Source of the DNA: Planctomycetaceae bacterium
Lineage (GTDB): Bacteria > Planctomycetota > Planctomycetia > Pirellulales > Pirellulaceae
NCBI GenBank assembly: GCA_020638975.1
Contig: JACKHN010000037.1
Location: 1 to 54,657, forward strand
Reading direction: 5' to 3'
Length of the DNA stretch: 54,657 bases
Shown: positions 27,201 to 34,748 of the stretch, one piece after another
How positions within the stretch are numbered: position 1 is the stretch's first letter
Layout: each line of letters starts with the position of its first letter
Position numbers and translations under genes: made by a program
The notes under the pieces: generated by a model
What the model saw: the letters and a program-made list of their open reading frames with translations, nothing else
Databases searched by the model: none
What the model was told of the DNA's origin: nothing

Positions 27201-28691
27201 ACACAGATCGTTCAAGTCATCGGGAGCGGAGGGTTCCAGTTCACAGGGCGACTTGGGTTTGTCGGTCTGCTTTCGAAAAATTACCTGCAGGGGTTTGCCA
27301 CTGATTGGGAAATAACCGGTGAGTACTTCATAGATCATGACTCCCACGGCATACCAATCGCTGGCTGGCGAAAGGGGATTGCAGGCCGCTTGCTCGGGCG
27401 CCATATACTCGGGTGTGCCCTGAATCCCAACAGGCCGATCGTCAGACCCCTCTTCGAACTGCGACGCGAGACCAAAATCAACCAACACAACGCGGCCTTC
27501 GGTCGTGACCAAAACATTCGATGGCTTGATATCTCGATGCAGCATGCCGGCCTGATGCAAAGTATTCAGCCCTAGCACAAGCTGCTTTAGACCTTCATAG
27601 AGTCTCTCTTTGATTTCGTTAGTCAGACGTGGGGCACCGCTGGAAGTAGCCCCGATTAAACGCTGCCCCTTTTGGCGATTTAACGCGTCGAAGCCCGACC
27701 ATACATACTCGGTAAAGTCGACGGCCTCCAGGATCTCCATCGAGAAGCACCAAGTTTCACCATCGGAGAGCAGGTCGTACAATCCCGCTAGATTCGGATG
27801 TGCGATGTCGGCCAGAGAGCGGAACTCCTGCTTGAACCGCTGTAACTCGACAGGGCTGATGTGCAACAACGTCTTCAGCGCAACTTCTCGGTTGCGTTTC
27901 TCGTGTCGGGCACGATAGACCACTCCCATCCCGCCGCGTCCTAACTCGTTCAATACCGTGTAGCCAGGCAAGTCCGGCGGCTTGACTCCTGACGCGGTTG
28001 ACGGCGTCTGAGGGGGCGGTTGTACGCTGCCCTTGTCAACAGGCACCGACTGCGCATCGAGAGTTCGCAGGAGTGCGGTCGGCGCTAGTTGCCTGCCGCT
28101 CAGCGTCGGCCCTGACATCCCGTCGATCGTCGTCGACGCGATGTCGGAGTCTTCGTTGGAATTCCGCCGAGGCGGGGGTGACTCGAAACTCACGGTTTTC
28201 CCGAGAGCGACCGTCTTGGCGAGATGTGGCGAATCGTCGGTGTTATCGGTATCGGCGTCTTCCGGCAAACCGTTCGCAGCTGGAGGCGGACTAATCGCTT
28301 CGCTTTGGACCTCGCCGTTCGGGAGCGGGCGATGGGCGAGTTTCAGCGTTTTACCGAACGCAATGGTCTTGGCCGAAGGCTTGTGGAGTTTCGTATCCGG
28401 CTTATCAGCATCTTTGTCAAGCGGATCTTCGTACGAGGCCGTTTGTAACAACTCGCCGTCCGTAACGCTCGACTCATCGATGTCAAGCGTTCGATTCAAA
28501 CTGCCCGAAGCTGAATCTGCAAATTCGCCGGACGATGGTATGTCGAGCGTTCGATCGAAGCCACTGTGTCCCTTCGTTTCCACCTTGCCCTGAGATTTAG
28601 TGACGGCACCACAAAGCGGACAGATGACACCTCGATCAGCATCGGAAGGGGCATCAAATCTGTGGCCGTGATGACACGCCAACTTTTGCAT
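24210..28691 (-). CDS. Giant Ser/Thr protein kinase with AAA-type ATPase and TPR-like C-terminus
   Basis: A 1493-aa regulator. It opens with a zinc-ribbon-like CHHGH...CPLC (residues 5-27) and a long Ser/Thr-rich acidic linker with repeated SGEFADSASGSLNRTLDI-type stretches that look like phosphorylation sites. The Hanks kinase domain spans about 235-510: glycine loop GRGGMGVV, Lys in VALKTLL, HRDIKPSN, DFGLA, GTPEYMAPEQA. A PknK/MalT-like ATPase domain follows, with Walker A GKSGMGKS near 572 and Walker B HIDDLQWGDE near 697. The last 600 residues are helical repeats resembling TPRs. All catalytic residues are present. It is cytosolic, as no membrane helix is seen. It lies 44 bp upstream of the PPTase on the same strand and probably heads the PKS operon or controls it. 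Confidence 0.9.
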   Translation of the reverse strand: MQKLACHHGHRFDAPSDADRGVICPLCGAVTKSQGKVETKGHSGFDRTLDIPSSGEFADSASGSLNRTLDIDESSVTDGELLQTASYEDPLDKDADKPDTKLHKPSAKTIAFGKTLKLAHRPLPNGEVQSEAISPPPAANGLPEDADTDNTDDSPHLAKTVALGKTVSFESPPPRRNSNEDSDIASTTIDGMSGPTLSGRQLAPTALLRTLDAQSVPVDKGSVQPPPQTPSTASGVKPPDLPGYTVLNELGRGGMGVVYRARHEKRNREVALKTLLHISPVELQRFKQEFRSLADIAHPNLAGLYDLLSDGETWCFSMEILEAVDFTEYVWSGFDALNRQKGQRLIGATSSGAPRLTNEIKERLYEGLKQLVLGLNTLHQAGMLHRDIKPSNVLVTTEGRVVLVDFGLASQFEEGSDDRPVGIQGTPEYMAPEQAACNPLSPASDWYAVGVMIYEVLTGYFPISGKPLQVIFRKQTDKPKSPCELEPSAPDDLNDLCMGLLSIDQQKRPTAADVLRCIGFEELVDSLKSPDRVGAGQTLELVGREGHLRGLQSSFRQVTHGKTKTLFVHGKSGMGKSVLIQKFLSEIQERDQAVVLSGRCYEQESVPFKALDNLIDSLADHLTSLTDADVRAATPDDFLPLIRLFPVLGQIPGASDLGRPSIENVDQQELRQRATNALREMLRRLGDKKPLVLHIDDLQWGDEDSADLLADLVRPPHSPRVLVLGSYRTENRSTSLCLKAIDKAYSTGQHRPHREEIAVDSLQQEDAKRLALKLLGRDDKKGQVLADKIARESGGWPFFVWELAQHVQDTSDIGDQTLELDEVIWTRVGRLPEPTRRLLELVAVTGRPIPAAEAYHAIGAMDKGQSFLAQLRTRNFVRTTGSDEDETVIETYHDRIRESVVDHLDDSTVKRHCVNLAETIEEVSGINVEDLHAQIAKTSEFEQPATRYELQKHQWQRVFDLAYFFDAGGAHERAFPFALCAAEQARQQDAYEVAEQQFRIALRGTENVSSALRFRVHEGLGDVLVVRGKYDAANDQYKAARSHTTTNLVLARLDGKLGESAFKKGDMGVAREYLEQALAVVGEPPPSRLMVIPSLLKQAIIQVLHTKFPARFVGRNKQDSPQGRLDLFRARIYTTLTQVHWFTSGMNLCLLAHLRHMNLSERYPAGQLLGRAYAFHAIVMTALPMAERGIRYAERAYQISIDQGDLWGQGKARSFHTFSCIVLARFQEGIRTGTQAIELLEQAGDVWEANMARMIVSVPRYHLGDLKNAYLDAKKAYEIGSETGDYSAVCISLVFWAPCAPHLLPTGAIEKEMERERGDPLGRLAVVLARGLELLLREDNPEEAARVFQQSQDMAAEKGIRNVCIFAGVPWKATSLRIVAERTPDGAARRHAIKAAKRQVGKALKLTKSYKAFRPHVLREAGIIASMEGKEVLARRYFAESLQVAAEHEARYDHARTTLAQAEAGIKFGWPDAQERAVTARKLVAQFEDVGTE

Positions 28692-29273
28692 GATGACAAA
28701 CTCTCACCGAGGTTGCACGGAACGTTGCGCGCACTACTAACGCAAACGAAGGCACAACAACGAGCCGCTGCCCGACATCGGACTGGACCTTCCGAACACC
28801 GATCCAAATTGCCAATCGCTTTGGCAGACGGATAACGCTAGTGTAGCTGGTATGTCTCCCGAGTTTCAATGCTTCACGCCCATGGGTAGTGGTACATTTT
28901 GCCGTAAGTCGGGCACTCCTGCCCGACAAAAGACAGCCAAGAGTGGCCGTCTTACTTTCAGGAATCGCACTACCCGCCCGTGATTCAATTGGAAATTGTA
29001 ACGATTACGTGAAGCTGGCCGCCTCGTCGTTTTCGCCTATCACGATCGCGAGCGTCCCGTGAGAGCGAGCAACGAAGACATAAATCAAGCAGAGTCGCTA
29101 CAGCTTACCGACAGCCGTCTCGGCCCCCTTCAAGCTCGGTAACGATTGCAATGTTTCGTTCCAGTTTGCCGCATTTCTCGGTCGATGCGAAAAAATGAAT
29201 CAAAACTCTCCAACCGGGGATCCGAAATGTGGCAGCCGGATCTCCTCCCACCTCACCCCGCCGGAGGCCAGAC
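28692..29273. other. Divergent intergenic region between kinase and FadL-like gene
   Basis: No gene is recognised. The stretch holds one copy of a dispersed terminal-inverted-repeat element (28884-28975) and presumably the promoters of both flanking genes. The strong ribosome site of the next gene (GGAGG, 29263-29267) lies at its right end. Confidence 0.5.
28884..28975 (+). repeat. Small terminal-inverted-repeat (MITE-like) element, copy 1
   Basis: A 92-bp element nearly identical to the copy at 48508-48609. It starts GGGTAGTGGTACA and ends CACTACCC. Compared with copy 2 it has lost about 10 bp next to the right end, so the right inverted repeat is shorter. Inside are two hairpins: one perfect (GTCGGGCA with TGCCCGAC) and one with a single mismatch (GACAGCCA with TGGCCGTC). 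Flanking bases CGCCCATG (28877-28884) and CGCCCGTG (28975-28982) differ at one position and look like a target-site duplication that partly overlaps the ends. Confidence 0.75.
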
Positions 29274-30476
29274 ATGTCGGCCATTCGTAACGCACTATTA
29301 ATGTTTGCCGTATTGTTTGCGGCAAACTCCACCGTTCTCGCCCAGGGTATCTATCTGACGGGTGTTGGTGCCGTGAATCGCTCGATGGGTGGCGCCGCGA
29401 CGGCGGCACCACTGGATGCGATGGGGGCACTCCATTGGAATCCTGCGACGATCAGCGGATTGGCGTGCAACGAAATATCGTTCTCGGCGGAGATCATGTT
29501 GATCGAAGAAGAACTGACGGCAGGGGGCGTCACGGCTTCTTCCGATTCTGGTGTCGTGCCGATTCCGGCGATCGGCTGGGTGCATCACTTGGAAGGCACC
29601 GACGACACGATCGGTCTGGGACTTTTCTCGTTTGCTGGGTTCGCCCAGAACATGCCTGCTACCGTTGGAAATCCGATTCTCGATCCCGCAGGCCCCTTCG
29701 GCCCACTGTACTCGGACGGACAGTTCTTTCAGATAGTTCCTACCTACTCCCGCGCCGTGACGGACCGTTTGTCTATCGGTTTCGCGCCAACCATCAACTT
29801 GGCTCGAGTGTCGATCGACCCAATTCCGTTCGGACCAGCGGCCCTGGGGCCTGGTGCAGGCACGCGTTGGTCCTGGGGACTAGGTGCTCAATTGGGCGTT
29901 TACTACTTGCAAAGCGAAACGACTCGCTTTGGATTTTCCATCAAGAGCCCGCAGTGGTTTGAAGACTTTCGCACGCAGACGGTCGCAGGCGGTGTACCCG
30001 CTGAGTCACGCCTAAAGCTCGACCTTCCCATGATTGTCTCGGGAGGCGTTTCGTACACCGGATTCGAGGACTGGACACTGGCGATGGATCTTCGTTACTT
30101 CGATTACAAGAATACCGATGGATTCGGCAAGCCCGATATGTTTGGTACGGAGTTGCACTGGGACAACGTCTTCGCTGTCGCGCTCGGTGCTCAGAAGCGT
30201 GTCAACGACAACCTGTACCTTCGAGGCGGATACACGTTCAACACGAGCCCAATCAATTCAGGCAACATCGGCGTGAATTTCGCCACGCCGCTCATCCAGC
30301 AACACGTCTTGGGTCTCGGTGCGTCGTATGCCTTTACGCGAAACGTCGATCTGACACTGTCGTACAATCAGATTTTCCAAGCAGATCAGTCCGGGCCAAG
30401 TGTGTTCGGCCCGATCAACAATCAAATTGCCACCTACTCGCTGGCGGCCGCAGTCACCGTCCGCTACGGAAACTAG
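29274..30476 (+). CDS. FadL/OmpP1/TodX-family outer-membrane transport protein
   Basis: A 400-aa predicted outer-membrane beta-barrel of the family that moves long-chain fatty acids and other hydrophobic compounds inward. A signal peptide (ALLMFAVLFAANSTVLAQG) ends near residue 25. The mature start resembles the family hatch region: GVGAVNRSMGGAATAAPLDA and ALHWNPATISGL. Amphipathic strands rich in aromatic residues follow, and the protein ends in strand-like VTVRYGN. The ATG at 29274 has an excellent ribosome site (GGAGG, 29263-29267). It stands alone, with a hairpin just downstream. Given its lipid-related neighbours it might import fatty acids for the FAAL-loaded PKS, but that is inference. 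Confidence 0.88.
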   Translation: MSAIRNALLMFAVLFAANSTVLAQGIYLTGVGAVNRSMGGAATAAPLDAMGALHWNPATISGLACNEISFSAEIMLIEEELTAGGVTASSDSGVVPIPAIGWVHHLEGTDDTIGLGLFSFAGFAQNMPATVGNPILDPAGPFGPLYSDGQFFQIVPTYSRAVTDRLSIGFAPTINLARVSIDPIPFGPAALGPGAGTRWSWGLGAQLGVYYLQSETTRFGFSIKSPQWFEDFRTQTVAGGVPAESRLKLDLPMIVSGGVSYTGFEDWTLAMDLRYFDYKNTDGFGKPDMFGTELHWDNVFAVALGAQKRVNDNLYLRGGYTFNTSPINSGNIGVNFATPLIQQHVLGLGASYAFTRNVDLTLSYNQIFQADQSGPSVFGPINNQIATYSLAAAVTVRYGN

Positions 30477-30492
30477 TCGCCTTGCGATTTCG

Positions 30493-30520
30493 CGACGAGC
30501 GGCGTTTGTGATGCTCGTCG
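30493..30520 (+). terminator. Stem-loop just after the FadL-like gene
   Basis: A perfect 8-bp stem, CGACGAGC (30493-30500) with GCTCGTCG (30513-30520), closes a 12-nt loop 16 bases after the stop codon and is followed by TTAAAC. It is a likely transcription end, although the T run is short. Confidence 0.5.
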
Positions 30521-30712
30521 TTAAACAAACCGATGTGCAATTGGCCCAGAGTTGGGCGCTGCAATCAACTTAGTAGCTCGACGCATAGACGAGACCTCGC
30601 CAGACGGTCTCGCTTCGGTGTCGGGCTACTCGGCGTATAAGGACGAGGTAATCGGCGAGTTCCCGAGGCATTGACCCCGGACCTTTCAGTTTTTCAAACT
30701 GAGAGGTTTGTA

Positions 30713-30734
30713 CGACGGGCCTGCGCGCCCGTCG
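30713..30734. terminator. Perfect 8-bp hairpin in intergenic DNA
   Basis: CGACGGGC (30713-30720) pairs with GCCCGTCG (30727-30734) around a 6-nt loop. It lies far from the preceding stop codon, so it may be a secondary terminator or a degenerate repeat rather than the main transcription end. Confidence 0.35.
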
Positions 30735-30979
30735 ATGAATTTAAGTCGTTTTTCGACGGGTTCGGAGGCGTACATTTTGTGCAACTTCAACAAATGAATT
30801 GCCCAGGGCGTTAACCACGGGCGGGCAGATAATTCGCCTGACTCCAGGTATGATGGTGCGAGTCTAACTTCATCGCCGGACGTGGAGCAAACCGAGTTCG
30901 TTCGTTCACACTGCCCCGCCTGCTTTGCGATGAGCGTTGCCTGGACAGTTCGATTGTGGTGCTTTCTGGAGTTGCACTT

Positions 30980-32446
30980 ATGAAATACATCCTCGCGACA
31001 GTATTCCTGGCATCGATCGTCTTGTCGCTCTCGATCCACGCGGCGGAAACGAAGATTCCGCTTCACGCTGGCGTTGCCGAAACCGATATCACGCCGCCTG
31101 AGGGTTTTCCGATGGCGGGTTACTATCACGAGCGGCTTGCGAATGGTCAACACGATCCGCTCAAAGCCAAAGCGATTGTCTTCCGGCAGGGCGAAACAAG
31201 TGCCGCCTTCGTGGTCGCAGATCTAACCGGGATCGCCCGAGACCTGTGCGTCGAAGTGCGGAGGCTAGCCTCCGCCAAGACAGGAATCGCCGAAAAGCAC
31301 ATTGTTGTCTCGGCGACACATTCTCATACGGCCCCAGACTACACCGGTCGCCTTTATGAGTTTTTGGCGGGCGATAACGAGTCTAGAGAGATCCAACCGT
31401 ATGCCTCCAACCTCGTTAATGGAATCGTCACGGCCATTGTCGCCGCAAACGAAGCGGCGCAACCCGTCACGATCACGGCGGGCTCGGCGGAGCAGACATT
31501 TCCTGTTTCCTTCAACCGGCGCTTCGTTATGAAAGACGGAACCGTCCGTACCTGGCAACGACTCGACAATCCGGATGTTGTTCGAGCGGCAGGTCCGATT
31601 GATCCCGAAATCACACTGCTTACGATCCGCGATGCAAAAGACGACGCACCGCGCGGCGTACTCAGCAACTTCGCTCTGCATCTCGATACAGTTGGCGGAC
31701 AGCAGTGGAGCGCCGATTATCCGTACTACATCGAACAGGCTTTGCGAAAGAAGCTTGGTGATGACGTTGTGTCGGTGTTCGGCATCGGAGCCTGCGGCGA
31801 CATCAACCACTCGGATCCCTCACGAACAGAACGCAACAAGACGGATGTAATCGGCAACTCGCTCGGTGCAACGATTGAAGCAGCAGTGCCGACGCTCGCA
31901 AGCGTCGCATCAACAGAATTGCAAGTTCGCACTGCGACGGTCAGCTTCCCGTTACAGGACGTAACGCAAGTGCAGTTGGATCGCGCCGTCGAACTGATCC
32001 CCGCCGCGAAAGCTGGCGAGAAGGTCGACTTCTTCGATCTCGTTGGCGCATACAAAGCCATCATGCTCGACCAATTGCACAACAAGCCTCCTATAGTTCC
32101 GGCCAGTGAGTTCCTCAGTTGGGGCCTGTCGCACAACTGGGCAGGCGTCGGCGACGCGCTGCCCGTCGAAGTCACCACCATGACGATTGGGACGGAAGTT
32201 GCCTTGGTGTTTTTGCCCGGTGAAGTGTTCGTCGACCTTGGGCTCGCGATCAAACGAGGCTCACCGTATCGAACGACCTTCGTCATCGAGTTGTCGAACT
32301 GCGTCGAGACAATCTACATTCCTACGAGAGCGGCATATGCTGGCGGGAGTTACGAAGTGACCAACTCCACCGGTCAGCCCGGCAACGGCGAAATGCTGGT
32401 CGAAGCCGCTTTGAAACTATTGCGAGAGTCAGCCAGTGCGAAATGA
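30980..32446 (+). CDS. Secreted neutral/alkaline ceramidase-like hydrolase
   Basis: A 488-aa protein with a signal peptide (MKYILATVFLASIVLSLSIHAAE) and the N-terminal domain of neutral/alkaline non-lysosomal ceramidases (PF04734 type). Family features are AGVAETDITPPEGFPMAGYY, the zinc-site region VVSATHSHTAPDYTG, and GACGDINHSDPS. It is shorter than full ceramidases, which have an extra C-terminal domain, and planctomycetes carry many such proteins whose substrates are unknown. It probably acts in the periplasm as a zinc-dependent amidase. The ATG at 30980 is supported by CTGGAG at 30966-30971; the frame upstream adds eight unlikely residues. It has no operon partner. Confidence 0.87.
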   Translation: MKYILATVFLASIVLSLSIHAAETKIPLHAGVAETDITPPEGFPMAGYYHERLANGQHDPLKAKAIVFRQGETSAAFVVADLTGIARDLCVEVRRLASAKTGIAEKHIVVSATHSHTAPDYTGRLYEFLAGDNESREIQPYASNLVNGIVTAIVAANEAAQPVTITAGSAEQTFPVSFNRRFVMKDGTVRTWQRLDNPDVVRAAGPIDPEITLLTIRDAKDDAPRGVLSNFALHLDTVGGQQWSADYPYYIEQALRKKLGDDVVSVFGIGACGDINHSDPSRTERNKTDVIGNSLGATIEAAVPTLASVASTELQVRTATVSFPLQDVTQVQLDRAVELIPAAKAGEKVDFFDLVGAYKAIMLDQLHNKPPIVPASEFLSWGLSHNWAGVGDALPVEVTTMTIGTEVALVFLPGEVFVDLGLAIKRGSPYRTTFVIELSNCVETIYIPTRAAYAGGSYEVTNSTGQPGNGEMLVEAALKLLRESASAK

Positions 32447-32558
32447 TTCGCCTTCGTAAATGTTCTCTCTGCCCACAATTCAATGCACAGAAGTTGCAAT
32501 TCAAGCGGTTCGCTCATTTGGCTGACGCTTAAACGCAGTTGCATCTCGATTCACGTGA

Positions 32559-33929
32559 CTAAATCAACTCGTGGATCGGTTCGACCTCTGAATCAACGGG
32601 ATAACGCGGTGTGCCCGACCCGTCGAACAGTCGATTGCGATGGGCGTCGATGCCGAGCTTGTGGTAGAGCGTGGCGAATACTTCTTGGAATTTGACGGGA
32701 CGTTTGACGGGTTCTTCGCCGTATTTGCTGGTCTCGCCAATGACTTGACCAGTGCGCAGTCCGCCGCCAGCTAGTATCGCGGCGTTCGCTTGCGGCCAGT
32801 GGTCGCGGCTGTTGTTTTGGTTGATCTTTGGCGTTCGACCGAACTCACCCCACATGACGACCGAGACGTCTTTGTCTAAGCCGCGTTCGTGAAGATCCGT
32901 GATCAATGCCGAGAGGCCTTGATCCAACAAGGGGAACTCTTCGCGTGACCGCGGGAAGTTCATGCCGTCGCCGCCGTGCCAGTCCCAGCGACTGTAGTTC
33001 AACGCCACGTAGCGAGCACCAGCTTCGACCAAACGTCTGGCGATACAGAAGTTCTCGATCATCTTCGGTGCGCCATCGCGTTGGAAAGTCTCGTCGCTCC
33101 TGCCATAGCGTGCGACGACCTGCGGATCTTCCTTCGACAAATCGAGCGCGTCGCCGAGTTTGGAATCGGTAAGTATGTCGAGCGCTTGGCCCAAGTAAGC
33201 ATCGACGCTTTGCATTCGAGCCGTCGCGTCAACATCGCGCCGGAATTGATCGACGGCGGCGCGTAACTGATCGCGATCTTGCAGTCGTTCCAGCGTAATA
33301 CCTTGCAGGACCATATTGTCAGATTTCTCGCGAGCTTTGCGACCAACGAGATTAAACGGGTTGTGCATCGGTCCGAGGAAGCCAGCCACTCCCGGCTCGC
33401 CCCACGTTCGATTTCCTGTCGCGTACATCATTGCCAAGTTGGGCGGGATTGCTTTGTTGGCGGGGCCCGCTAATCGAGAAACCCACGCGCCTGCCGAAGG
33501 CCAGCCACCACTTGGACCTCGCTCGCCGAACTTTCTTCCCGTCATGCACTGATAGCAATCATGTCGACCATCAGAGTCGCTCAACGAACGGATGATCGCG
33601 AACTTGTCCGCGATCTTGGCGAGATTAGGAAATAATTCGCAAAACTGAATGCCGGGCACATTGGTTGCGATCGGATCAAACTCGCCACGAATTTCGGCAG
33701 GCGCATTCGGCTTCAGATCCCACATGTCGAGATGCGATGGACCGCCGGGCAGGTAGATGTTGATGATCGCTTTGTGTGAGCTGCCGATACCAGCGTTGGC
33801 TTCCATCTGGAGGAGTTGGTTCAGCGCTAGTCCGCCCATGGCCGCTCCGCCGATTTGCAGGAACCCCCTCCGCGAGAACCGGTCGCAGAAGCCAGACTTC
33901 GTCTCCGCCTGTCCGAGAATCGTGAGCAA
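32559..33929 (-). CDS. DUF1501 family protein with Tat-like signal
   Basis: A 456-aa member of the DUF1501 family, abundant in planctomycetes and related to the alkaline-phosphatase/sulfatase fold. The N-terminus FSRRGFLQIGGAAMGGLAL carries a twin-arginine-like export signal. Family segments are NIYLPGGPSHLDMWDLKP, SDSDGRHDCYQCMTGRK and VVMWGEFGRTPKIN. Its function is unproven. Such genes normally sit directly downstream of a PSD1-DUF1549-DUF1553 cytochrome gene on the same strand. Here the only relic of one is a broken fragment on the opposite strand, so this copy is an orphan. The protein itself looks intact. Confidence 0.92.
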   Translation of the reverse strand: MLTILGQAETKSGFCDRFSRRGFLQIGGAAMGGLALNQLLQMEANAGIGSSHKAIINIYLPGGPSHLDMWDLKPNAPAEIRGEFDPIATNVPGIQFCELFPNLAKIADKFAIIRSLSDSDGRHDCYQCMTGRKFGERGPSGGWPSAGAWVSRLAGPANKAIPPNLAMMYATGNRTWGEPGVAGFLGPMHNPFNLVGRKAREKSDNMVLQGITLERLQDRDQLRAAVDQFRRDVDATARMQSVDAYLGQALDILTDSKLGDALDLSKEDPQVVARYGRSDETFQRDGAPKMIENFCIARRLVEAGARYVALNYSRWDWHGGDGMNFPRSREEFPLLDQGLSALITDLHERGLDKDVSVVMWGEFGRTPKINQNNSRDHWPQANAAILAGGGLRTGQVIGETSKYGEEPVKRPVKFQEVFATLYHKLGIDAHRNRLFDGSGTPRYPVDSEVEPIHELI

Positions 33930-34014
33930 GTAAGGTCTCCCTCAAATCAGATTGAGCGTCGGCACACCGAGATTATCCCGATGGCTCACGCCACTATTGT
34001 ATCGACGTCGACTG

Positions 34015-34568
34015 ATGCGTCACAAGCCTATTTGTCGTAGTCTATCGGTAGCAACTTCCTCACTTTCGCCCCGCAGAATCGCCATTCCTAGGCAATTGTA
34101 CCGGTGGTTATTGCTCGTTGCCTTCGTCACGAGTGCCTCGCCTTCGGTTTTTTTCCAAAGTGGTACCCGATTTCGAACGCGAGATCGCTCTGATCTAGGT
34201 GCGACGGTGCTTGGAGTGCCACAACGATCGTGAGCCTACTGGCGGTCTGTCGCTGACGAGCGGCAAGAATGTGTCGGGGGGCGAGAGCGGCAAAGTGATC
34301 GTACCGCTCGCCGTTGCTGAGTGTCTCTTGGATTGATCGGCTCGCAAGCGGCGAGATGCCGCCTGAGAAGCAAGGCAAGAGTCAGAAGTTACCCGACAGC
34401 GAGATCGAGTTACTGAAATCTTGGATCGAGTCTGGTGCGCACTGGCCGGACGAAAGCGTGCTTGACTTGTACGAGGCCACGAGCGACGTGCGGGCTGGCC
34501 GAGATTGGTGGTCGCTGCAACCGGTCACCGATGTCGGTGGTCGCGTCGTTCATGACGTGCTTGCCTAA
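34015..34568 (+). pseudogene. Decayed fragment of a planctomycete PSD1-type cytochrome c protein
   Basis: Pieces of one protein are readable in successive frames. A signal-like stretch (LLLVAFVTSASPSVFF) from 34015 breaks near a T run around 34147-34153. In the next frame come DFEREIALI, an in-frame TAG at 34196-34198, and the haem motif CLECHN (34208-34225), then GGLSLTSGK up to a TGA at 34334-34336. A third frame carries LASGEMPPEKQG, LLKSWIESGAHWP and GRDWWSLQP, ending at 34568. This order is the start of the planctomycete cytochrome C (PSD1) proteins, which normally continue for several hundred more residues through DUF1549 and DUF1553. Those parts are missing. The gene therefore has at least two frameshifts, two stops and a truncation. 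Confidence 0.85.
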
Positions 34569-34748
34569 AGAATTACTGCTTTTGCTAGCACCTTTGCTGC
34601 GTGCCAGCATTCTTTTCGAAGCGCATACACGGCGAATTCGTTCGAACAGTGATCTTTTCGCCGGACTCCCTCGACCCTGCGGGCCGATAACAACGAACAG
34701 TATCCGTATTTACCGTGTGTACGCATTCTGACGTTTGGAGATGGAAGC

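Larger units (their letters stand above)
30477..30979. other. Hairpin-rich intergenic region after the FadL-like gene
   Basis: No gene is recognised; the long minus-strand frame 30686-31153 overlaps the start of the next gene and has no family features. Three separate hairpins occur: 30493-30520, 30590-30612 (7-bp stem, CGAGACC with GGTCTCG) and 30713-30734. Confidence 0.5.

Noticed and set aside
28654..28929. Minus-strand frame sharing SGRSARLTA with one at 48419-48604
   Set aside because: The similarity comes from the dispersed inverted-repeat element, not from a protein family.
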